From NCBI GenBank assembly GCA_027490155.1, contig JAIXYP010000054.1, positions 1 through 64,000 of the forward strand: 64,000 bases of DNA, in the 5' to 3' direction. The notes under the pieces were generated by a model. That model made no database searches, was not told the DNA's origin, and worked only from the letters and a program-made list of their open reading frames with translations. The stretch comes from Cytophagaceae bacterium. Lineage in GTDB: Bacteria > Bacteroidota > Bacteroidia > Cytophagales > Flexibacteraceae. The translations under genes and the position numbers were made by a program. Position 1 is the first letter of the stretch, and each line of letters starts with the position of its first letter. This document shows positions 34,097 through 41,999 of the stretch, piece by piece.

Positions 34097-35491
34097 TTAA
34101 GCAGCATTTTCAACAGAATCTGCTGCGGATTTGGTGGCAGCAACAATCGCTCCATAGCCACCAACAATATTACTAACGTCCTTAAAGCCATTGGCCTTGA
34201 GCATAGAAGCAGCGATCATGGACCGGTACCCACCTGCACAATGGACTTGCCAAGGTTGGGTTTTGTCAAGGCTATGTAGGCCTTGCCTTAGGTCACGCAA
34301 GGGTGATATTGTAACATCGGGGAGATGCCCGTTATTAAATTCGGTAACACGCCTTACATCAAGCACTTTTTGTGGTGCTTCGGTTGTCTGGGTGATAAAT
34401 GCTTCAGGGCTAATGTTGGGGATGTGATCTAGCTCAAAATGCTGGCCCCATTCACTTTGCGGCTCGCCAACAACACCAAGCACGTTGTCAAAGCCTACGC
34501 GGGCCAATCTAGTGATGGCCTCCTTAGTTTGCCCCTCTGCGGTGACAACCACAAGTGGTTGCGATACATCCCACAGGGTGCCGACCCAAATCGCAAATTG
34601 GCCACCGAGCCCAACATTGATGGCACCTTTGATGAATTCGGCTGAGAAGGCTTCGGCAGATCGGCAATCAAGCAGGACAGCACCACTAGCTATTGCCTGC
34701 TTCACTGAAGCAGCAGTTAGGAATTGGGTACCACGTTCTACAACTTGATCCAGAGGTTCGTAACCTTTACGGTTTATAAGGGCGTTCTGGACAAAGTAGC
34801 GAGGTGCTGGTAGTTGGTCTTCTAGTATCGTCTTGGAAAAAGTCTCGAAATCCATTGGCTGAAGGGCATAGTTATTCGCCTTCTCCTGGCCAATGGTTGT
34901 TTGTTTTTCGGTACCGATCGTCTTGCCACACATGCTGCCAGGACCGTGGGCAGGATAGACTACGAGGTCATCTGGCAGGGCTTTGATTTTTTCGAGACTA
35001 TTGTAAAGCCGCTTGAGCTGATCCTCTTTGCTGACAATGACCCCATCGAGCAAATCAGGTCGGCCGACATCACCAACAAAAAGCGTGTCACCACTAAAAA
35101 AGGCTACATAATTACCATCCTGATCGCTAACCAAAAAACATGTTGACTCGGGCGTATGACCTGGTGTATGTAGGGCTTTGATCGTGAGCTTACCTAGGGT
35201 AATGGTCTCACCATCAGCAAGGTTCAGGATTGGGTATTGGCTGACGGCCTCTGGTCCGTAAACGATGGTTGCACCCGTGGCCATTGCTAGCTCTTGGTGG
35301 CCACTAACGAAATCAGCATGAAAATGTGTCTCCAGCACGTATTTGATCGTAGCACCTCGTTCGGCTGCCTTCCTCAGATAATAATCGGGCTCCCTAATGG
35401 GGTCTATTACGGCAACCTCGCCTTCGCTTTCGAGGTAGTAGCTCGCCTGTGCTAAGCAACTGGTATAGATTTGTTCGATGTAGTGGTTCAT
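34097..35491 (-). CDS. metallo-beta-lactamase persulfide dioxygenase-like protein with two rhodanese domains
   Basis: A 464-residue cytoplasmic protein started at the ATG at 35491 (MNHYIEQIYTSCLAQ), the usual N-terminus; the ATG at 35509 lies only a few bases after the likely transcription start. The MBL domain has THFHADFVSGH (His56, His58, Asp60), His112, Asp135 and His182, the single-iron ligand pattern of ETHE1-type persulfide dioxygenases. Two rhodanese domains follow. The first (about 255-345) lacks the catalytic Cys, reading VVTAEGQTKEA; the second has Cys418 in VHCAGGYRS. It would oxidise glutathione-type or protein persulfides to sulfite. Confidence 0.92.
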   Translation of the reverse strand: MNHYIEQIYTSCLAQASYYLESEGEVAVIDPIREPDYYLRKAAERGATIKYVLETHFHADFVSGHQELAMATGATIVYGPEAVSQYPILNLADGETITLGKLTIKALHTPGHTPESTCFLVSDQDGNYVAFFSGDTLFVGDVGRPDLLDGVIVSKEDQLKRLYNSLEKIKALPDDLVVYPAHGPGSMCGKTIGTEKQTTIGQEKANNYALQPMDFETFSKTILEDQLPAPRYFVQNALINRKGYEPLDQVVERGTQFLTAASVKQAIASGAVLLDCRSAEAFSAEFIKGAINVGLGGQFAIWVGTLWDVSQPLVVVTAEGQTKEAITRLARVGFDNVLGVVGEPQSEWGQHFELDHIPNISPEAFITQTTEAPQKVLDVRRVTEFNNGHLPDVTISPLRDLRQGLHSLDKTQPWQVHCAGGYRSMIAASMLKANGFKDVSNIVGGYGAIVAATKSAADSVENAA

Positions 35492-35520
35492 AAGTGTAGG
35501 TCTTGGCATTAATCCTTTGC

Positions 35521-35528
35521 CAAAGGTA
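35521..35528 (-). promoter_or_regulatory. -7 element of the sulfur-relay operon
   Basis: TACCTTTG on the minus strand, matching TAnnTTTG. No TTG lies at the expected -33 distance. The transcript would start near 35515, giving a leader of about 24 bases to the chosen ATG. Confidence 0.5.
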
Positions 35529-35911
35529 AGGCCTTTGAGCTACTGGTCGTACGATAGGATCCCTAAAGGTGGGGGATTGGTAACCAGATTTTATAAGAAT
35601 GCTAAGTCAGGTGGCGTAATCATAGGTAGGTGGCTCAGGCAATGGACTATTCAGCCTGACCTCGTTAGGGGAAGGAACTTGTTTTTGGCTAGCCTATGCA
35701 TAATCCTAAGATCCGTGAGAGGTAAATTTAGATGCTCTGGATGAGGAAGGCCAAGTTATTCGGTAAGCTAGAATGAAGGCCTGAAGTTGGTGCGGAGGTA
35801 TTGATGAAGTCCGAATCCTCAAAACGTGCTCAAAAACAGCGATTTAGTCATGTCTGGCAATGTTCTTGTGGTAGGGGTTAGAAAAAAATCACACTTTTTT
35901 TGGTCAAGTAC

Positions 35912-35943
35912 TTGACATCGTATCCCACAATATACTATGTTTG
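35912..35943 (+). promoter_or_regulatory. promoter of tRNA-Gly
   Basis: TTG at 35912-35914, 21 bases, TATGTTTG at 35936-35943. This would place the start near 35950, about 60 bases before the tRNA. Confidence 0.6.
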
Positions 35944-36011
35944 CAGTCCCAAAAGCGACACACACTGGCAGACGAAGCCAAAAGTATTGCAACTGTACCG
36001 TGGGGCATCAA

Positions 36012-36087
36012 GCGAAAGTAGCTCAGTTGGTAGAGCGCGACCTTGCCAAGGTCGAGGTCGCGGGTTCGAACCCCGTCTTTCGCTCCA
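36012..36087 (+). tRNA. tRNA-Gly (anticodon GCC)
   Basis: A standard cloverleaf with acceptor GCGAAAG/CTTTCGC, D arm AGCTCAGTTGG, anticodon stem CGACC/GGTCG enclosing TTGCCAA, and T arm GGGTTCGAACCCC. The 3' CCA is encoded (36085-36087), unlike the other two tRNAs in the window. A terminator follows within 12 bases. Confidence 0.97.
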
Positions 36088-36098
36088 GTTAAGTCTAG

Positions 36099-36126
36099 AG
36101 GACAGTCAGAAATGGCTGTCTTTTTT
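36099..36126 (+). terminator. rho-independent terminator after tRNA-Gly
   Basis: Stem GACAGTC (36101-36107) with GGCTGTC (36114-36120), one G-T pair, followed by six T. Confidence 0.85.
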
Positions 36127-36162
36127 GTTTAAACCCACTGCTGTCAGCATTTCTTGAGTGTG

Positions 36163-36170
36163 TATATTTG
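36163..36170 (+). promoter_or_regulatory. -7 element before the AT-rich unknown gene
   Basis: TATATTTG fits TAnnTTTG. No -33 TTG at 17-23 bases. It would start a transcript near 36176, ahead of the short frame at 36210 and the gene at 36283. Confidence 0.4.
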
Positions 36171-36209
36171 CCTACCATCTGTTTTAAATCGTTGGCTACT
36201 GGTAACCTC

Positions 36210-36305
36210 ATGTCTAGTACACTTCCTCAATCTGAACTAGCCTTTGATCAAACTGCCAAACAGGTCAATCTAGCTATTCTTTATGATCATGGACCAGCTT
36301 TTTAA
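36210..36305 (+). CDS. short leader open reading frame (31 residues)
   Basis: ATG at 36210 to TAA at 36303-36305, encoding MSSTLPQSELAFDQTAKQVN and eleven further residues. It overlaps the first 23 bp of the next gene in another frame. It may be a leader peptide, or the original start of the downstream gene separated by a frameshift. Evidence is limited to position and codon run. Confidence 0.3.
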   Translation: MSSTLPQSELAFDQTAKQVNLAILYDHGPAF

Positions 36306-36819
36306 TTCGAGCATGAAGCTTATTGCCAACAAAATCAGTCAAGATGGAACTGGGAACGAGCTGGCTGAATCTGTTCTATTTTCCAATTGGGTTTTAATAG
36401 AGATCATTTGTTTGCAAGAGCAACTGATTAATGCCGAATTTTTACTTGATATTGTGATAAGTAAAATTCGGAACAGCAAGTTTAACTTATTCCGGATTGT
36501 AGAGCAAATATTTGGTTATTTGTTTGAAGAGGACATGCAAAAAGTAGTTAGATGTTTTATTCGCAAGGTCGATGTTTTTATTCTATATTGTGTCAATTGG
36601 AATAAAATAAAATATAAAGAGATCGTTAAATCAATAACGTTGAACCTTGTTCTTGAGCAAGGTGGTCTTCCTCGTCATTATTTGTTACCTAGTTGTGATT
36701 GCCTATATTCCAATTATCTTTCTGTCCCTATTGGTCTTAATTCAGAGTGGCTAGAAGCTCTAAGTGACTTTATTTTCTTACCTCACCCTAAAATACATGG
36801 ACACCACCACTCAATCTAA
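36283..36819 (+). CDS. unknown protein, AT-rich gene
   Basis: A 178-residue predicted protein I do not recognise. It is rich in Ile, Leu, Phe, Asn and Lys, with likely helices and no clear signal peptide. Cysteines are scattered (for example LPSCDCLY near residue 138). Base composition is clearly more AT-rich than its neighbours, which suggests recent acquisition or relaxed selection. Its end overlaps the phosphohexomutase start by 23 bp. A second ATG two codons in (36289) is an equally good start. A frameshift relative to the 36210 frame cannot be excluded. Confidence 0.5.
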   Translation: MIMDQLFNSSMKLIANKISQDGTGNELAESVLFSNWVLIEIICLQEQLINAEFLLDIVISKIRNSKFNLFRIVEQIFGYLFEEDMQKVVRCFIRKVDVFILYCVNWNKIKYKEIVKSITLNLVLEQGGLPRHYLLPSCDCLYSNYLSVPIGLNSEWLEALSDFIFLPHPKIHGHHHSI

Positions 36820-38524
36820 AGTACAGGCCTGGCTAGACGGGCCATACGATGCCGACACCAAGGCTACCATCCAGCACCTGCTAGACACTGGTGCCGAAAC
36901 GGAGCTCACTGATTCCTTCTATCGCAACCTCGAGTTTGGCACAGGCGGCCTCCGGGGTGTAATGGGTGTCGGTAGCAACCGCATCAACAAGTACACCATC
37001 GGCATGGCGACCCAAGGGCTAGCCAACTACCTGAAGCTGGAGTTTCCGGACCAGCCGGTTTCCGTTGCAATAGCGCATGACAGCCGCAACAATTCTGACA
37101 AGTTTGCGGGTATTGTTGCTGATGTGTTCTCGGCCAACGGTATCAAGGTCTATTTCTTCACTGCTTTGCGCCCTACGCCACTACTCAGTTTCGCCATTAG
37201 GCATTATGGCTGCCAAAGTGGGGTAGTGCTTACCGCCAGCCACAACCCTAAGGAGTACAATGGCTACAAAGCCTACTGGACTGATGGTGCCCAAATGGTC
37301 GCCCCGCATGATACCAATGTTATCAATGAGGTTGAGGCTGTCAAAATCGAGGATGTGCAATGGACACGCAACGAACAACTGGTACAGCACGTAACCACTG
37401 AGGTTGATGAAGCTTACTTTGACAAAATGGTCACCCTGTCGGTTGATCCTGAGGTAATCAAACGCCAGCAGGATCTCAAGATCGTCTATACGCCAATCCA
37501 TGGTACTGGCATTACTGTTGTGCCAGAGCTATTGAAGCGCTTTGGGTTTAAGAATGTACATGTTGTAGAGAGCCAATCCACGCCAGATGGCAACTTCCCT
37601 ACCGTGGTGTATCCTAACCCTGAGGAAAGTGAAGCGCTAAGTATTGCTTTGGAGGAGGCCAAGTCGATTGATGCGGACTTGCTTTTGGGCACTGACCCAG
37701 ATGCAGATCGTGTTGGTATCGCAGCCAAAAATCATCATGGTGACTGGCAATTGCTGAACGGCAACCAAACTGCCACCTTGTTGGTGTACTATATGCTCAA
37801 TAGCTGGAAGGCTGCTGGCAAACTCACAGGTAAGGAGATGGTCATCAAGACGATCGTAACTACTGACATTATCAGCAAAATGGCTGCCGACTATGGTGTT
37901 GATTGCCCAGAGACACTCACAGGCTTTAAATACATCGCAGCTGTGATTGCTGCCCAAGAAGGCAAAAAGACCTTCATTGTAGGTGGTGAAGAAAGCTATG
38001 GCTACTTGGTGGGCGACTACGTCCGCGACAAGGATGCTGTCATCAGCTGTGCCTTGATCGCCGAGATGGTCGCAGCAGCAAAGGACAAAGGCCTAAGCCT
38101 GTTTGATCAGCTGATTGAGATCTACCAGAAGTATGGCTTCTATAAGGAAGGTCTTATTAGCCTGACCAAGAAAGGCAAAGCAGGGGCTGAAGAAATCCAG
38201 GCAATGATGGCGGAGTTGCGCGCCAATCCGCCCAAGACCATCAACGGATCTGTCGTGACCCATTTGCTGGACTATAAGTCTGGCAAGTCTAAGGACCTAG
38301 CAACAGGTTTGGAGTCAGATCTGGACCTAGATAGCAGTAATGTGCTACAGTTCCTGACAGCCGATGGTAGCAAGATTTCGGCACGTCCGAGCGGTACCGA
38401 ACCTAAGATCAAGTTCTACTTTGGTGTTGTAGAGCCGCTGAATAGTCCAGGAGACTTTGACAAGGTATCTGCCGAGCTAGATACCAAAATCAAGGCTATC
38501 ATCGCAGACCTGAAACTGACATAG
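36797..38524 (+). CDS. phosphohexomutase (phosphoglucomutase/phosphomannomutase)
   Basis: A 575-residue alpha-D-phosphohexomutase. The phosphoserine loop is LTASHNPKEYNGYKAYW (Ser148), the metal loop GTDPDADRVGIA, the sugar-binding GGEESYGYLVGDYVRDKDA, and the phosphate-binding SARPSGTEPKIKFYF. I start it at 36797 (MDTTTQSKVQAWL); the longer frame from 36764 starts inside the preceding gene. Length and motifs fit the PgcA/PGM2-like branch that interconverts glucose-1- and glucose-6-phosphate, so it could feed nucleotide sugars to the polysaccharide operon and to glycogen. Confidence 0.93.
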   Translation: MDTTTQSKVQAWLDGPYDADTKATIQHLLDTGAETELTDSFYRNLEFGTGGLRGVMGVGSNRINKYTIGMATQGLANYLKLEFPDQPVSVAIAHDSRNNSDKFAGIVADVFSANGIKVYFFTALRPTPLLSFAIRHYGCQSGVVLTASHNPKEYNGYKAYWTDGAQMVAPHDTNVINEVEAVKIEDVQWTRNEQLVQHVTTEVDEAYFDKMVTLSVDPEVIKRQQDLKIVYTPIHGTGITVVPELLKRFGFKNVHVVESQSTPDGNFPTVVYPNPEESEALSIALEEAKSIDADLLLGTDPDADRVGIAAKNHHGDWQLLNGNQTATLLVYYMLNSWKAAGKLTGKEMVIKTIVTTDIISKMAADYGVDCPETLTGFKYIAAVIAAQEGKKTFIVGGEESYGYLVGDYVRDKDAVISCALIAEMVAAAKDKGLSLFDQLIEIYQKYGFYKEGLISLTKKGKAGAEEIQAMMAELRANPPKTINGSVVTHLLDYKSGKSKDLATGLESDLDLDSSNVLQFLTADGSKISARPSGTEPKIKFYFGVVEPLNSPGDFDKVSAELDTKIKAIIADLKLT

Positions 38525-38552
38525 CTATAGATTAGCAATCCGGCACGCTACG

Positions 38553-38601
38553 AAATCCTCATCTACTCAATCAAAATGATTGTGGCGGATGAGGATTTTT
38601 T
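38553..38601 (+). terminator. rho-independent terminator after the phosphohexomutase gene
   Basis: Stem AAATCCTCATC (38553-38563) with GATGAGGATTT (38588-38598), continuing into a T6 run. Long 24-base loop. Confidence 0.75.
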
Positions 38602-38703
38602 GATGGCCTCTAGCTTGCATTGACCTAAGAGTACCCAATCCATCTGACGCTATCTACTGATTCGGTTTTGGACCTAACAACTGCGTTTGAAATGGGATCT
38701 ATC

Positions 38704-39588
38704 CTATAAGATCGGTGGACCATCAACCTTGATCAACTTGGCAAACTGCTTACCTTTTTCGTACTGGTAGAGTGCATTCTTACTCTTTGTTTTATGCATC
38801 TCATAGATAGTTAAGGTACTATCTTGACGCTCGAAACAGCCAAAAAAGCCTAGTTTGTTAGCCGAGTTATAGAGCTCGATCGGCATCAGTTCGGCATTCG
38901 CGTCTGGGCCATTGACCACTACATTGTACCTCAAGAATCCCTTGACACCCATTAGCTGCCCGTCTGGAGCAAAGGCGACGGTACTAGTCAGGATTTGTTT
39001 CCCATCTTTGTCTGTAACATGATAGACACCAGCAATCAGGTTGCGGTGGACCATGTACTTGAAGGCGGAAATATTGCTGATCTTGACGGTATCAGGCATG
39101 GTATAGCCGTCAAGTGTGAGGGGCGGGTTGGCTTCGCCGATCGTGAATAGTTGCCAGCAAACATTGCGTGAATTGTATCGCAGCTCATACAAGTTATCTA
39201 GCCGATAGTGGCCGTTGCCAAGCCGAACGAGTTCAAACGAACCTTTGCGGTTGTCCTCGTCGAGCATCTCTACTTCATTCCGATGAGCGTCGAAGATTAG
39301 CTCGGTAAATGGCGTGTAGGTGAAATGCGGGCGGTTTGACCAGTTTTCGAGGTTTTTGAGCGCTTCGCGCATTACCATCCTGCCCTCAGGTTGCGAGATG
39401 TATATTTGAGGATCCTGATCAGTATAAAAATTATCACGAGGCTTGTCCTCGTCGCAAGCCCAGAGCAGTATAGTGGCCAAAATGGCCAGTAAATGGACCA
39501 TTGACTTTAGGTAGGGCACTTGACCCCAAATGCGGTCCTTACGGCGATGCGGTATGCCCAAGATCAGTTCGGGAGATTGTTTAGACAC
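38704..39588 (-). CDS. predicted lipoprotein of unknown function
   Basis: Up to 294 residues. A hydrophobic segment with lipobox-like ILLWAC at residues 40-45 suggests export and lipidation; the real start may therefore be the ATG at 39501 (MVHLLAILATILLWAC). The mature part is beta-rich and polar with no motif I recognise. The gene stands alone between converging and diverging neighbours. I assign no function. Confidence 0.65.
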   Translation of the reverse strand: MSKQSPELILGIPHRRKDRIWGQVPYLKSMVHLLAILATILLWACDEDKPRDNFYTDQDPQIYISQPEGRMVMREALKNLENWSNRPHFTYTPFTELIFDAHRNEVEMLDEDNRKGSFELVRLGNGHYRLDNLYELRYNSRNVCWQLFTIGEANPPLTLDGYTMPDTVKISNISAFKYMVHRNLIAGVYHVTDKDGKQILTSTVAFAPDGQLMGVKGFLRYNVVVNGPDANAELMPIELYNSANKLGFFGCFERQDSTLTIYEMHKTKSKNALYQYEKGKQFAKLIKVDGPPIL

Positions 39589-39712
39589 TGGTTAGAATAA
39601 GGTGAAAGTTAGTCCCACCAACTGCAATGTAGGTTATGCACTTTTTCTCATAGACAGATGCCCTAAAAACACAAGAGGCTACCAGGTTACCTATCCCGTT
39701 AGTTTTGTCCTT

Positions 39713-39720
39713 ACCTTTGT
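39713..39720 (+). promoter_or_regulatory. -7 element before gldA
   Basis: TACCTTTG, exact TAnnTTTG, 77 bp upstream of the gldA ATG. The -33 region lacks a TTG at the best distance. Confidence 0.5.
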
Positions 39721-39797
39721 GTTATCCTAATTGTGCCAATTGCAGCCCAAGGTTATCAGTATAGGCTCGCCTAAAGTAGACTAGTTTTTCAATCTCT

Positions 39798-40730
39798 ATG
39801 TTCCAAGTAGATCAGCTAACCAAAATATACGGCCAACAACGAGCAGTCAACAACATCTCGTTCGAGGTCAAGGAAGGTGAGATTTTGGGATTTTTGGGTC
39901 CTAATGGTGCAGGAAAAAGCACCACCATGAAAATTGCGACTGGCTATCTGGCTGCAACGTCTGGCACGGTCACTGTAGCTGGCTACGATGTCCGGACTCA
40001 TAGTCTGGATGTGAGGCGACAAGTCGGTTACCTGCCAGAGCACAATCCGCTCTACTTAGATCAATATGTGCGGGAGTATCTCGCCTTTGTAGGTAGTGTC
40101 TATGGAATTAAAGGGGCAGATCTCAGTCGGCGTACAGATCAGGTCATTCAACAAACAGGATTAGGGCCCGAACAACACAAACTAATTGGGGCACTGAGCC
40201 GTGGCTATCGGCAGCGTGTTGGCTTGGCAGCCGCTTTGATCCATGAGCCTAAGGTCTTAATTCTGGATGAGCCTACCTCTGGGCTGGATCCCAACCAGAT
40301 TGTTGAGATCCGGAACTTGATCAGGAACCTAGGCCAAGAGCGGACGGTTATCTTCAGTACGCACATCATGCAGGAGGTCAAAGCAATCTGTGACCGCATC
40401 GTCATCATCAATAAGGGAGAGTTGGTGGCAGATAGCAAGGTAAGCCAAGTGCAAGACAAGTTGAAGGAGGTTAGGCAGAACCAGGCCAGCTATTTGGCCG
40501 AGTATGCCTCAGCTATCAATGCTCGAGATCTGCTAACCATCCCAGGGGTGGAAGATGTCAAAGATTTAGGCGACAACAAATTCGAAATCGTTGCGACCAC
40601 CAGTCAGGATATCCGCCCATTGATTTTCAAACTTGCTACTGAAAGGGGTCATGCACTCATAGGCTTGCAGCAGCAAGAGGGTACTCTAGAGCAACTTTTC
40701 AAAGAGCTTACGCAAGGCAAGGTGGTCTAG
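39798..40730 (+). CDS. gldA: ABC transporter ATPase, gliding-motility GldA type
   Basis: A 310-residue ABC ATP-binding protein. Walker A is LGPNGAGKSTTMK, the Q-loop region reads YLPEHNPLY, the signature LSRGYRQRVGLAAALIHEP and Walker B VLILDEPTSGLDPNQ, with the switch His in FSTHIMQE. The YLPEHNPLYLDQYVREYL stretch and the 80-residue C-terminal extension match GldA, partner of the GldF/GldG membrane proteins needed for gliding in this phylum. gldF and gldG are not in the window. GldA versus a general CcmA/NatA-like ATPase is an inference from similarity of pattern. Confidence 0.82.
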   Translation: MFQVDQLTKIYGQQRAVNNISFEVKEGEILGFLGPNGAGKSTTMKIATGYLAATSGTVTVAGYDVRTHSLDVRRQVGYLPEHNPLYLDQYVREYLAFVGSVYGIKGADLSRRTDQVIQQTGLGPEQHKLIGALSRGYRQRVGLAAALIHEPKVLILDEPTSGLDPNQIVEIRNLIRNLGQERTVIFSTHIMQEVKAICDRIVIINKGELVADSKVSQVQDKLKEVRQNQASYLAEYASAINARDLLTIPGVEDVKDLGDNKFEIVATTSQDIRPLIFKLATERGHALIGLQQQEGTLEQLFKELTQGKVV

Positions 40731-41168
40731 GATTTAGGGGGAAATCAGCATCAGACGCTAGGTAAGAAAACTTTCGTTTTTGCTGCTTTTTTTGATCGTA
40801 TGTGACCTATCGGGCTATTTATTTCAGGAAAAGCAACCTATCGGAAGTTTAAGTTTAATAGTCTGATTCTAGAGTATATATAGCAGGGTACTATAGGGCC
40901 TATTTACTATTGTTATCATACAATAACGGCCAGATTGGCGCAAAATTGTCCTAAACGGAAGGGGGGAGGCGCGTTATTTTTCAAATATGAGCAATATTAC
41001 TTGTTGCGCCTTCGGCTCATAAATCCTACTTTTGTTTGTTACGATCCTGAGCTCCAGAAGCTACAATGGGATGGATTAGCCTCTATCAAAAGCTGATATA
41101 GTGAAATCCAAACACTTGTTAGTGAGGCTGTTAGGTGGGTAGCTCGGGTCTATATCTATCGACAAAAC
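40731..41168. other. intergenic region before ftsQ
   Basis: About 440 bp. It holds an inverted repeat ATTGTTATCATACAAT around 40905-40930 and the ftsQ promoter at 41004-41034. The first 250 bp are AT-rich without a gene. Confidence 0.5.
41004..41034 (+). promoter_or_regulatory. promoter of the ftsQAZ segment
   Basis: TTG at 41004-41006, 20 bases, TACTTTTG at 41027-41034. Expected start near 41041, leaving a leader of about 128 bases. It gives the detached ftsQ-ftsA-ftsZ block its own promoter. Confidence 0.7.
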
Positions 41169-41999
41169 GTGAAAAAGCTCATCATGGCTTGGCCAAAACT
41201 GCGCATACCAAAGGTGTGGGTTTCGGCTATGTGCGTTTTGGGCTGCTTGGGGCTTTGGGGTTTTGCAGGTATCAAGCAAGAAAGTCGCCATTGTGAGCAG
41301 ATTTTGGTCCGGATCATGAACGATGGAGGCAACCAGTTCCTTTCAGCTTCGGAGCTACGGAAGGAGGCTAACATGGTCAATGGGCATGAGTTTTGGCTCA
41401 TAGGACGACCTTGGCACGAGATCAACTTGGCCGAGGTAGAACGGCATATCTCCAAGCTCGATTTTGTGGATAGGTCACGTGCCTGGAAGGACCACTCAGG
41501 TATTCTGCATCTAGATGTTTGGCAGATGGAGCCATTCGTCCGGCTGATGACCTATGGCAACCGAGATAGGTATCTTGATACCAAAGGCTTCAACTATCCA
41601 GTTTCAGAGTCGTTTACTGCAAGGGTAATGATCGCGGATGGACCAGGTGTTAATGTTCTGCTTGAAAAAGTCGCTCTTCAAGGAGACTTCACTGACAAAC
41701 GCAATCCTAAGGCCAAGGTGGACCCTGAGGCTGAGGCTTTGTTCAACCTATTACTCAAGATCAACACTGACCATTTCTTAAAACCACTGATTGCTCAGGT
41801 AACAGTGTCTGACAATGGAGAGGTCACGATGTACCCACAAGTGGGCAACCAAGTCATTTATTTTGGCAAGCCAGAAGGGGTCGATAACAAAGTAAGAAAA
41901 TTACAAGCCTTCTACGAACAGATCGTTGCTGCCCGTAGTTGGGACAAATACCGGTCTGTCAATCTGAAGTTCGAAAACCAAATTATCTGTGAGCAATAA
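41169..41999 (+). CDS. ftsQ: cell division protein FtsQ
   Basis: A 276-residue bitopic membrane protein. A short cytoplasmic N-terminus and one helix (about 17-35) precede a POTRA-like region with WHEINLAEVERHISKLDFVDRSRAW and a beta domain. FtsQ links early and late divisome proteins in the periplasm. Sequence conservation is low, but the 11-bp overlap with ftsA, followed by ftsZ, makes the call secure. The frame begins at a GTG; an ATG at 41184 is an alternative. Confidence 0.9.
   Translation: MKKLIMAWPKLRIPKVWVSAMCVLGCLGLWGFAGIKQESRHCEQILVRIMNDGGNQFLSASELRKEANMVNGHEFWLIGRPWHEINLAEVERHISKLDFVDRSRAWKDHSGILHLDVWQMEPFVRLMTYGNRDRYLDTKGFNYPVSESFTARVMIADGPGVNVLLEKVALQGDFTDKRNPKAKVDPEAEALFNLLLKINTDHFLKPLIAQVTVSDNGEVTMYPQVGNQVIYFGKPEGVDNKVRKLQAFYEQIVAARSWDKYRSVNLKFENQIICEQ

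Larger units (their letters stand above)
35510..36011. other. intergenic region before tRNA-Gly
   Basis: About 500 bp with no convincing gene. CAAAGGTA at 35521-35528 is the likely minus-strand -7 box for the sulfur operon. A plus-strand promoter at 35912-35943 precedes tRNA-Gly. A 75-codon frame at 35517-35744 shows no recognisable features. Confidence 0.5.

Noticed and set aside
35517-35744. 75-codon plus-strand frame
   Set aside because: Overlaps the sulfur-operon promoter and shows no recognisable features.
35912-35936. TTGACA and TATACT resembling a sigma70 promoter
   Set aside because: Spacing is only 13 bp; the Bacteroidota-type TTG-N21-TATGTTTG reading fits better.
35900-36157. 85-codon frame across tRNA-Gly
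   Set aside because: Reads SSSVGRARPCQGRGRGFEPRL, the translation of the tRNA itself.
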